A DNA stretch of 8,506 bases from Bacteroidota bacterium (GTDB taxonomy: Bacteria > Bacteroidota > Rhodothermia > Rhodothermales > Rubricoccaceae): NCBI GenBank assembly GCA_022564455.1, contig JADFLK010000074.1:1-8506 (forward strand), given 5' to 3'. A program made the translations under genes and the position numbers. Positions within the stretch are counted from its first letter, which is position 1. Each line of letters starts with the position of its first letter. Shown piece after piece: positions 1-5,862 of this stretch. The notes below the pieces were generated by a model. That model ran no database searches. It saw only the letters and a program-made list of their open reading frames with translations, and was not told the origin of the DNA.

Positions 1-1186
1 AGCCCTCCGGCGTTAAGCGGCTGCTCGCTCGCGCGACGCCTGGCTCACTCAGCCCGTCCTCACTCAGTGCCTTTTCGACGGCACGTTCAGCGGCCCCGGA
101 GGCACTCTCCCACATCTGCATCCACGTTGAAAGTCGCGACGACAGCACATACTCGGCGCACAACGCATTACAAAACTGCACAACATCCGATTGAATCCGA
201 TCGCTAACGAGGTGAGTAGGATCGTAGCGAGCAGCGTCCGGCCGGACGACAATGTAGTCCGTAGGTCTTGACTCCACGAGGTACTGCTGCAGCCGCTTCG
301 AAGTAACCTTGCCACCCAGATGCACGACGGCCTCAGGCGTGTTTTGCTCTCGAAAGCACGACGAACCCAGCACGAGGTCATAAAAGGCTGCGCTTGCATT
401 CCCCCCAAGCCGCGCTCCGGAGGCTACATCCGGCAATAGAGGCCATCCGAGGGCAGCGGCTAAACGCTCGGCCGCCTCGGCAACATCAGGATCATCCGAC
501 TTCCCGAAGATCAGCAATCCTCGCTCGACACCCTCCAGCCGCGCCGATATCGCTTTGATCTCACCTTTGGAAATCTTCGGGGTGGAGGTCGGATTACGGG
601 TGTATGGACGGTCTCCAGTCAGCCAATCGCTCAACTCGGGGTGTGTCCTAGCCGCTTCAAGCCTATCCCCTTCGGGCGTGAGGGGCTCACGGAACATGCA
701 ATTGATATGCACCGGCCCGGCAGGTTGCCGGCTTCGGTGGGCAGCCTGTGCAGCCGTCGTAAGCACGAAGACCGGATCAATGGCTGAATCGGGCACCGGG
801 AGATCAATCTGCCAGCGGACGTACGGCCCGAAGATGCCGGGCTGTCTGATCGTCTGGTTTGCGCCCGTTTCGCGTAGCTCGGGAGGGCGATCCGCCGTGA
901 GCAGAATCAGCGGCACGCCGTCCGCGTCTGCTTCAACGACGGCGGGAAGTCCGTTGGCGACAGCCGTTCCACTCGTGGTGATCCACGCAGTCGGCATTCC
1001 GGTCGCCCGCGCAAACCCCAACGCTGCAAACGCGCCTCCCCGCTCATCGAAATGCATGAGATGACGCGCCCGCGGATTCTCGGCAACGGCCACGGTCAGC
1101 GGGGTGCTGCGCGAACCGGGAGCGAGCACGAACAAACCCACGCCTTGCCGGACGAGTTCTTCGATGAGGAGTGTGGCCCAGAGTGT
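1..1186 (-). CDS. menD: MenD, SEPHCHC synthase (partial, start unresolved)
   Basis: Thiamine-diphosphate-dependent enzyme that joins isochorismate and 2-oxoglutarate to give SEPHCHC, the second step of menaquinone synthesis, in the cytoplasm. I translated the minus strand from 1186 to the left edge and found about 395 codons without a stop. Family motifs appear in order: LAPGSRSTPLT near the N-terminus, HFDERGGAFAALGFA, TTSGTAVANGLPAVVEA, LLTADRPPELRETGANQTI and GPVHINCMFREPLTP. The middle domain follows (GLLIFGKSDD, LGWPLLPDV, VVHLGGKVTSKRLQQYL). The C-terminal ThDP-binding domain lies off the window. The gene is downstream of menF on the same strand. Its frame is open only back to a TAA at 1262-1264 and holds no ATG, GTG or TTG ahead of the conserved TLWATLLIEELV segment, so the true start is either in another frame (see 1187-1409) or lost. 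Identity is very secure; intactness is not. Confidence 0.93.
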
Positions 1187-1409
1187 TTGGGTGTGAGAAT
1201 GAGAGAGTGAGGGGTTGTTCCAAGGTGTGAGGGGGTGCGTCTGAGAGGGCGGTCGTATTTGTTAGATCGTCTCCGTTCTCCTCGCCAACCCCGGCTCCCA
1301 CGCCCCCATCCTCCCGAACTCCCGTACCACCATCCTCCCTTACGCCCACACCCCCAACCGCCCTCTCGCGCTCCTCGTCTTCGACGCTCCGATCACCAAA
1401 CTCGCTCAT
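1187..1409 (-). other. Frame-shifted leader of menD (ATGA-coupled, low complexity)
   Basis: The menF stop TGA overlaps an ATG (ATGA, 1406-1409), the classic arrangement for a translationally coupled next gene. The frame it opens starts MSEFGDRSVEDEERER, then becomes Gly/Val/Asp/Glu-rich with an imperfect 7-residue repeat GVREDGG (1326-1346 and 1302-1322). It reaches SFSHPNTL at about 1179-1208, just where the MenD frame reads TQTLWATLL. The two frames differ by one base, and both are open between 1186 and 1261, so a single extra base in that stretch would explain the break. A shorter alternative is the TTG at 1221-1223, which would give a 15-residue N-terminus ending HPNTL, a more normal MenD length. 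No other gene is visible between menD and menF. Confidence 0.6.
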
Positions 1410-2767
1410 CCCAATACCCCCAGCGCTGCACTGAAACCATCCAGCTTGTGCTCGATCTCGTCCCACTCCGCCTCCGGATCGGAGCCCTCAACGATGCCTG
1501 CGCCTGAGTACAGGTGCAGGTGGGCGCCTTCCACCAGACCCGAACGAATGCCCACGGCGAACTCTGCGGCGTCGCGGCCGATCCAGCCAATCGGTCCGGC
1601 GTAGAGCCCGCGGTCGAACAGCTCGGAATGCGTGATTGCAGAAAGCGCAGACGGCAACGGGGTTCCTGCCACGGCGGGTGTCGGATGGAGGCTTCGGAGA
1701 AGATCGAACGCCGTCACGTGCTCATCAAGCACTCCTTTAACTATCGTGCGCAAGTGCCTTTCCTTAGATAGATTGAAAGATGAAGGCTGCCGATCGACAA
1801 CCAGGGTTTCGGTGATCGGATCGAGCGCAGAACAAATTGCCTGAAGGACGTACGCGTGCTCGCGCCGGTCTTTTTCACTGTGAAGCAGTTCGTCGCGGAG
1901 TACCGAATCCTGGTCTTCTTCGGACGAACGAAGCCGGGTGCCGGCCACCGCCTCCGAGACCACCTCGCGGCCATCCATTTGGAAAAGGCGCTCGGGCGTT
2001 GCTGTGAGAAAAGCGGTTTGGTTTTCTATTCCCTGCCCGAGGCCGATCAAGGCGTGAAAGCAGTTCTGTGTGGACAACCGAATCCGGTCCAATAACACAA
2101 ACGGATCGAGGGGCCCATCAAATTCAAACGACGCTCGACGGGCCAGCACCACCTTCTCAAGATCCGTCGTTTGCATCGCGGCGAGTGCGGATTCCACCGA
2201 GCGGCGCCACGCCGTCTCCGAGGGATGGTCTTCTCTGCGCACAACATTCGGCAACCCATCGGGAAGCGCTTCCGGCTCCTGGACAATCCGGCCGAGATCG
2301 TGCTGAAGGTCTCCCACCGACTCGCCGGGCGCGATATTCACGGCCAATGTTGCCTCGCCATCCTGTACCCGCAGTTCGACACGCGGCAACACAAACCGAA
2401 TTCGTCCGAATGGCTGCCACTCGTCAGCCGGTTCGAGCATGGGTTGAAACCGCATCGAACCGAAATACCGAACGCGACCGTCGGCCGCATCGAGACGCGG
2501 TTGCAGCGCTGCCTCCAACGCATCAACAGACGGCGCCTCGATCTTGTCGGCAACACCCGCGCCGGCAATCATCAGCCCATCATCGCGTCCGCTCCAGAAC
2601 ACACGATCCGGCCACGGCTGGGCGTACAGCCACGTGAGCACACACGTCGGCTCGACCGGGATCGCCACGCGCACGATCCCTTCCCAACGACTCGCCAGCG
2701 CATGGCGAACGGCCTCGTGCAGGCGAACGCGGGGCTCGTCGATCATCGCAACTTCTGGTGTACGCAT
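1406..2767 (-). CDS. menF: Isochorismate synthase MenF
   Basis: Converts chorismate to isochorismate, committing it to menaquinone; soluble and Mg-dependent. The 453-residue product is normal for the family. The N-terminal half is the variable part of the chorismate-binding fold (VFWSGRDDGLMIAG, about residues 56-69). The C-terminal half carries the catalytic signatures: LEKVVLARR (K205, the expected general base), LTATPERLF (E259, the expected acid), SEAVAGTRLR (E272, an expected Mg ligand), HSEKDRREHAYVL, LHPTPAVAGTP and YAGPIGWIG, with the acidic GAGIVEGSDPEAEWDEIEHKL block at the end. Residue roles come from alignment to E. coli MenF by memory. The start could also be the Met at residue 8 (2744-2746); neither has a clear Shine-Dalgarno. 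The stop overlaps an ATG as ATGA, implying coupling to menD. The lysine general base and the menD neighbour favour isochorismate over anthranilate or aminodeoxychorismate synthase. Confidence 0.93.
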   Translation of the reverse strand: MRTPEVAMIDEPRVRLHEAVRHALASRWEGIVRVAIPVEPTCVLTWLYAQPWPDRVFWSGRDDGLMIAGAGVADKIEAPSVDALEAALQPRLDAADGRVRYFGSMRFQPMLEPADEWQPFGRIRFVLPRVELRVQDGEATLAVNIAPGESVGDLQHDLGRIVQEPEALPDGLPNVVRREDHPSETAWRRSVESALAAMQTTDLEKVVLARRASFEFDGPLDPFVLLDRIRLSTQNCFHALIGLGQGIENQTAFLTATPERLFQMDGREVVSEAVAGTRLRSSEEDQDSVLRDELLHSEKDRREHAYVLQAICSALDPITETLVVDRQPSSFNLSKERHLRTIVKGVLDEHVTAFDLLRSLHPTPAVAGTPLPSALSAITHSELFDRGLYAGPIGWIGRDAAEFAVGIRSGLVEGAHLHLYSGAGIVEGSDPEAEWDEIEHKLDGFSAALGVLG

Positions 2768-2893
2768 GGAGAGGGGCTCGAAAACACTGAAGGCGACCGC
2801 CTGAGCAGCCGCCTGGAAGCCTGTCGGTTTTCAGGAAATTATGAAAGTTCGTGTTGAGGCGCCTTGCAAGCTGGATAACGCGTACCATTCTGC
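2768..2893. promoter_or_regulatory. Divergent promoter region menF / menG
   Basis: This 126-bp gap separates the starts of menF (minus) and menG (plus), so it must hold both 5' regions. For menF, the plus-strand ATTATG at 2838-2843 reads CATAAT on the minus strand, a fair -10 box, but the nearest -35-like TTGCAA is about 20 bp away, which is long. For menG, TTGAGG (from 2854) and TAACGC are 16 bp apart and weak. If the host uses Bacteroidota-type sigma factors these matches mean little. No hairpin, riboswitch or operator repeat is apparent. Confidence 0.35.
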
Positions 2894-3640
2894 ATGGCTC
2901 CCACCGAGACGACAATCAAGCCCCCCATCGGGCAGGCCGAAGGCAAGCGCGAGCAGGTCGAGGCCATGTTCGACGACATTGCGCCGCGCTACGACCTGCT
3001 GAACCGCGTGCTCTCGATGGGTATCGACGTATGGTGGAGGAAGCGCGCCGTGGCGTTTCTGGGAGAGGCGCTCCTAAACCGGCCATCTGCCCTCCTCGAC
3101 ATCGCCACGGGCACGGGCGACCTCGCTATCGAAGCGCTCTCGCTGAACCCGGAGAAGATCATCGGCGTGGATATTTCGGAAGGGATGCTCCGTTACGGCC
3201 GCGAGAAACTGGAGCAGAAGGGCCTCGCGGATCGCATCGAACTGGTTCAGGCGGATGCCGCCGATCTGCCTTTCGACGACGATCATTTCGACGGGGCAAT
3301 GGCAGCCTTCGGCGTCCGCAACTTCGAGGACCTGCAGGCCGGGCTGGCGGATATCCGCCGGGTCCTCAAGCCGGGCGCCCTCCTCGTAGTGCTGGAGTTC
3401 GGCCATCCGACGGCCTTCCCAATCAAGCAGACGTACGAGCTGTACTCGAAGCACGTGCTGCCGCGCATCGGCCGGACGATCTCGAAGAACGAGGAAGCCT
3501 ACACGTACCTGCCGGAGTCGGTGGCGGCCTTCCCGGACGGCGATGAGTTCCTGCGCAACATGCAGGCTGTCGGCTTCACGGAGACGGTGGCAAAGCCGCT
3601 GACGTTTGGGGTGGTGAGTCTTTATCGGGGGTTGGCGTAG
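2894..3640 (+). CDS. menG: Demethylmenaquinone methyltransferase MenG/UbiE
   Basis: SAM-dependent C-methyltransferase that turns demethylmenaquinone into menaquinone, the last step of the pathway; acts at the inner face of the membrane. The 248 residues match the family. The N-terminal signature MFDDIAPRYDLLNRVLSMGID WW (about 25-48) is diagnostic. The SAM-binding motif I is LLDIATGTGDLAIEA (about 67-81), followed by VDISEGMLRYGREKL, ADAADLPFDDDHFD and the UbiE-type AAFGVRNFEDLQAGLADIRRVLKPG. The C-terminus ends in GVVSLYRGLA, as usual. The start ATG is the only one that gives the expected N-terminus. It is divergent from menF and convergent with the transposase. Its stop codon TAG (3638-3640) forms part of the GTAG foot of a REP-like palindrome. 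Since the neighbours are menF and menD, a menaquinone rather than ubiquinone role is favoured. Confidence 0.94.
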   Translation: MAPTETTIKPPIGQAEGKREQVEAMFDDIAPRYDLLNRVLSMGIDVWWRKRAVAFLGEALLNRPSALLDIATGTGDLAIEALSLNPEKIIGVDISEGMLRYGREKLEQKGLADRIELVQADAADLPFDDDHFDGAMAAFGVRNFEDLQAGLADIRRVLKPGALLVVLEFGHPTAFPIKQTYELYSKHVLPRIGRTISKNEEAYTYLPESVAAFPDGDEFLRNMQAVGFTETVAKPLTFGVVSLYRGLA

Positions 3641-3660
3641 GGGCACGGCATGCCGTGCCC
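3637..3660. repeat. REP-like palindrome at the menG stop (GTAG foot)
   Basis: GTAG (3637-3640) is followed by a perfect 20-bp palindrome, GGGCACGGCA then TGCCGTGCCC (3641-3660). GTAG at the base of a hairpin is the tetranucleotide recognised by RAYT transposases. Unlike the other two copies it lacks the CTAC on the far side. It fills the 23-bp space between the convergent ends of menG and the transposase. It may also act as a transcription stop, though no T-run follows on either strand. Confidence 0.7.
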
Positions 3661-3663
3661 ACA

Positions 3664-4227
3664 TCACCAGTTGTCTGGATTGTCGCTGTCCAGATGCCAT
3701 TTCCGGGGGTTCTCGGCGACGTACCGCCGGATACGATTGAGATCGGATTCGGTGCGCACGATGTGATCGTGGAAGGAACGCTGCCAAACGCGCGCGTCGG
3801 ACGTGGAATGGAGAGTGTTGATTTGTTTGGTCGCGGCACCCTTGTATCCACGAACGATGGCACCAACCGATTTCGAGGGGGATCGAAACGACCGTGGTAA
3901 TTCATCGGTAGGGGCGTACAGCGATACGCCCCTACGATCCGACGCGTCCGTCAGATCATCCACAATCCAGAACAACACATGCACATGGTTGGGCATCACG
4001 ACGAACAGATCGAGATCCACGTATGGACGAACTTCCGGCGTGCGCGACCATTCGTCATTCACGATCTGTCCCAACTCGCTCAGCCGCATCTCGCTATCCG
4101 CAACCTCGCCGAACAGACATTCTCGGTGGTAGGTGCAGATGGTTACGAAATACGCACCCGGTGATGAATAATCCCATTCCTGCAAGCGGATAGAACGCCG
4201 GTGATGGATATCGGGATTGAAAGGCAT
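3664..4227 (-). CDS. REP-associated tyrosine transposase (RAYT, IS200-like)
   Basis: HUH-type single-strand DNA nuclease of the Y1 transposase/TnpA-REP family, which nicks at REP hairpins. From the ATG at 4225-4227 it has 187 residues. Features in order: N-terminal [23 protein letters not shown]; the HUH motif [11 protein letters not shown] with H81 and H83; a linker holding [10 protein letters not shown] (about 98-107) encoded by a REP palindrome; helix [17 protein letters not shown]; then [12 protein letters not shown] and [13 protein letters not shown], where Y169 aligns by memory with Tyr115 of E. coli TnpA-REP (Y followed by xxxNP). An upstream in-frame ATG at 4360-4362 exists, but the added 45 residues are translated from the 4277-4304 palindrome, so the later start is preferred. 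REP-like repeats flank the gene on both sides. All expected catalytic residues are present, so the enzyme may be active. Confidence 0.9.
   Translation of the reverse strand: MPFNPDIHHRRSIRLQEWDYSSPGAYFVTICTYHRECLFGEVADSEMRLSELGQIVNDEWSRTPEVRPYVDLDLFVVMPNHVHVLFWIVDDLTDASDRRGVSLYAPTDELPRSFRSPSKSVGAIVRGYKGAATKQINTLHSTSDARVWQRSFHDHIVRTESDLNRIRRYVAENPRKWHLDSDNPDNW
3908..3935. repeat. REP-like palindrome inside the RAYT gene
   Basis: Arms GTAGGGGCGTA (3908-3918) and TACGCCCCTAC (3925-3935) are perfect inverted repeats around a 6-nt centre. The 28-bp unit differs from the copy at 4277-4304 at only two central positions. GTAG stands at the foot on both strands. It lies within the transposase coding region and is read in frame as GVSLYAPT plus flanking arginines, between the HUH motif and the following helix. 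Confidence 0.9.
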
Positions 4228-4339
4228 GGGAAACGGGGCGAGATGGTCGGCACAATACGCATCCGCCAACATTGGGGTAGGGGCGTATCGCGATACGCCC
4301 CTACGCGCTACCTTGCTGTCCAATCCTCCCCCACCCACC
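4228..4339. promoter_or_regulatory. Divergent intergenic region, RAYT / VOC gene
   Basis: The 112 bp between the transposase start (minus) and the VOC gene start (plus) hold the promoters of both, with the perfect REP palindrome in the middle. A pyrimidine-rich CCTCCCCCACCCACC run directly precedes the VOC start, so no Shine-Dalgarno is seen there. I could not pick out a convincing -10/-35 pair. Confidence 0.35.
4277..4304. repeat. REP-like perfect 28-bp palindrome
   Basis: GTAGGGGCGTATCG followed at once by its exact reverse complement, CGATACGCCCCTAC. GTAG is at the foot on both strands. It is 49 bp upstream of the RAYT start codon and 35 bp upstream of the VOC gene start, the position at which REPs commonly sit beside their cognate RAYT. 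Confidence 0.92.
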
Positions 4340-4711
4340 ATGAACCTCGGCGCTTTTTCCATTAGCCTTGCCGTTAAGGAAATTGACGCCTCGAAGGCCT
4401 TCTATGAAAAATTAGGCTTCGAAGTCTTCGGCGGGGACACCTCGGAGAACTGGCTAATCCTGAAGAACGGTGACCATGTCATCGGACTCTTTCAGGGGAT
4501 GGTTGAAAAAAACATGCTGACGTTCAATCCGGGATGGGATCAGAACGCAGAGGCTCTTGGCGATTTCACCGACGTCCGCGACTTGCAGCGCGAGCTGAAA
4601 GCGCAGGGCATTGAGTTGATGACCGAAGCCGACGAGTCCACTACCGGCCCGACCAGCTTTGTTGCGATTGACCCTGATGGGAATCCGATCCTTGTGGATC
4701 AGCATGTGTAA
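4340..4711 (+). CDS. VOC-superfamily (glyoxalase-fold) protein
   Basis: Small cytoplasmic protein of the vicinal-oxygen-chelate superfamily; substrate unknown. From the ATG at 4340 it has 123 residues, one pair of beta-alpha-beta-beta-beta modules: [27 protein letters not shown] (about 5-31), [52 protein letters not shown], then the closing [18 protein letters not shown] recognise this as a widely spread conserved subfamily, with GLFQGM and TFNPGWDQ typical, that has no established function. The usual N-terminal metal-ligand His is a Ser here (ISLAV) and the closing Glu is replaced by DQH, so classical glyoxalase I chemistry is not assured. An upstream start at 4217 is open but reads through the REP palindrome and is rejected. 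The gene begins the lower-GC accessory stretch. Confidence 0.85.
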   Translation: MNLGAFSISLAVKEIDASKAFYEKLGFEVFGGDTSENWLILKNGDHVIGLFQGMVEKNMLTFNPGWDQNAEALGDFTDVRDLQRELKAQGIELMTEADESTTGPTSFVAIDPDGNPILVDQHV

Positions 4712-4821
4712 CGTGACAAAGCTAAATACTCGACATTGTTGCATCGGCAACGAACCGTCCAGTCGGAAGTTAGTTGAAGCAAACATGGGCTATACCTACC
4801 TTGCCCCTTCAACCAGATCCG
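4712..4821. other. Intergenic region upstream of the small ORF / TIR-like pair
   Basis: 110 bp of moderate GC. It contains a short inverted repeat GTTGC...GCAAC near 4738-4751 and no recognisable promoter boxes. The same stretch is open in the frame of the small ORF from a TTG at 4774, but that extension looks less likely than the ATGs at 4822 and 4825. Confidence 0.3.
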
Positions 4822-4989
4822 ATGATGTCAAAAACACGCCGAACAGTCAAGAACTCGAGTAAGGTGGCCTCCGTGAGTCGAAGCAAGGCCTTCAATGCGG
4901 CACAGAATGTAAAGTCGCGACGCGGACAAAGCATCAGTGGCGGACAATCCAAGTCGGTCAGAGGCGCGCCTTCTGTTATGAAGAAATAG
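4822..4989 (+). CDS. Small basic Ser/Lys/Arg-rich protein, unknown
   Basis: A 55-residue ORF starting at ATG 4822 (or 54 from ATG 4825), ending TAG at 4987-4989, only 3 bp before the next start. It is strongly basic and Ser/Gly/Gln-rich, with little predicted hydrophobic core: SKTRRTVKNSSKVASVSRSK, then NAAQNVKSRRGQ, then GGQSKSVRGAPSVMKK. It has no Cys, no signal peptide and no membrane segment. Its composition suggests a disordered nucleic-acid-binding or partner-binding peptide. I do not recognise a family. The tight spacing implies co-translation with the TIR-like gene, which is the main reason to believe it is real. It could be a chance ORF, and a codon-usage or conservation test would decide. 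Confidence 0.5.
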   Translation: MMSKTRRTVKNSSKVASVSRSKAFNAAQNVKSRRGQSISGGQSKSVRGAPSVMKK

Positions 4990-4992
4990 TCG

Positions 4993-5862
4993 ATGCCAGG
5001 CAGTCCCTACGACCAAAACGTTTTCGTTAACTGCCCCTTTGATCCCGATTACGCGGCCATCTTTGATGCCATCGTATTTGCGATCCACGACTGCGGTTTT
5101 GTCGCACGGTGCGCGCGTGAGGTAGACGATAGTGCACAGGTTCGAGTTGACAAGATCTACGATATCATTTCGGAGTGCCGCCTCGGAGTGCACGATGTTT
5201 CGCGAACTGAGCTTGATACCTCGTTAGGCTTACCCGGATTACCAAGGTTCAACATGCCGTTAGAACTCGGCATTTTCTTGGGTGCGAGAAAGTTTGGTCC
5301 ACCAAAACAGCGCGGGAAAAAGTGTATGGTTCTGGACCGGGAAAAATTCCGCTACCAAGCATACTTGTCCGACATCTCAGGGCAGGATATCAAGGCCCAC
5401 GATGATGATCCCACAACAGCAGTGAAAGTTGTTCGAGATTGGCTCAGTCACTCCGCCCGCAAAGAAGTCATGCTGCCCGCGGACCCGCCACGGCGGATCG
5501 CCGAGCACGTCCTCGAACGTATTGAAGAGGTCGTAGGGATACGGATGTTTGTAAGCCCAGCGCCGGGCGTACGCACGGTAGGCCTCAAGATATCGGTCGC
5601 GGCCGTAGATGCCCTCAATGGCGTGGAGCAGAACGGCGGGCGTCGAATACGAGGCCACGCCGCGCGATGCGTTCTGCACCGGGTCTACCTGGCGCGTGCC
5701 GCCGCCCATCGGGAAGAGGTCATTGTGGCGCATTGGCTCTACGGCCAGGCCTGTTCCCGCCAGGAAGTAGTGCGATTGCCGGTTACGATTCCAGGCGTCG
5801 ATCTCGGGGCGGTTCTCGGCCGAACCGTCAAAGAAGCTGCGGATACCTTCGTTGGTGTGTAG
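4993..5862 (+). CDS. TIR-like/Rossmannoid protein, unknown, with chimeric C-terminus
   Basis: The 289-residue ORF is two unrelated parts. Residues 1 to about 160 form a conserved but uncharacterised domain: YDQNVFVNCPFDPDY, IVFAIHDCGFVARCAREVDD, VRVDKIYDIISECRLGVHDVSRTELD, LPRFNMPLELGIFLGARKFG, KKCMVLDREKFRYQAYLSDISGQDIKAHDDDP and KVVRDWL. The alternating strand-helix pattern and the MPLELGIFLG segment (E91) resemble TIR-like nucleotide-binding domains, where an Asn-x(3)-Glu-Leu-Gly motif carries the catalytic Glu. That is my inference. I recall a usual tail of some 40 more residues after the RDWL segment; here the sequence instead becomes antisense to the M1 peptidase gene from about 5480, so residues beyond about 163 are a fusion artefact. 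The gene is coupled to the small ORF upstream and lower in GC than its neighbours. A defence or NAD/nucleotide-related role is plausible but untested. Confidence 0.6.
   Translation: MPGSPYDQNVFVNCPFDPDYAAIFDAIVFAIHDCGFVARCAREVDDSAQVRVDKIYDIISECRLGVHDVSRTELDTSLGLPGLPRFNMPLELGIFLGARKFGPPKQRGKKCMVLDREKFRYQAYLSDISGQDIKAHDDDPTTAVKVVRDWLSHSARKEVMLPADPPRRIAEHVLERIEEVVGIRMFVSPAPGVRTVGLKISVAAVDALNGVEQNGGRRIRGHAARCVLHRVYLARAAAHREEVIVAHWLYGQACSRQEVVRLPVTIPGVDLGAVLGRTVKEAADTFVGV

Noticed and set aside
2171..2857. A 228-codon plus-strand ORF across menF
   Set aside because: It is antisense to a clearly recognisable MenF and has no family motifs; an artefact of GC-rich codon bias.
2851..3546. A 231-codon plus-strand ORF overlapping menG in another frame
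   Set aside because: Arg/Pro/Gly-rich shadow of menG with no recognisable domain.
3074..3787. A 237-codon minus-strand ORF across menG and the transposase end
   Set aside because: Antisense to menG over most of its length and overlapping the convergent transposase; no motifs.
3641..4304. Spaced palindromes as a CRISPR array
   Set aside because: Only three copies, irregular distances of hundreds of bases, one with a different arm sequence, and a RAYT gene alongside; they are REP-like.
4217..4339. N-terminal extension of the VOC protein
   Set aside because: The extra 41 residues are translated from the REP palindrome and its flank; family homology begins at the ATG at 4340.
4768..4776. GTTAGTT as an integron attC core site
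   Set aside because: It misses the GTTRRRY consensus at one position and no imperfect attC palindrome surrounds it.
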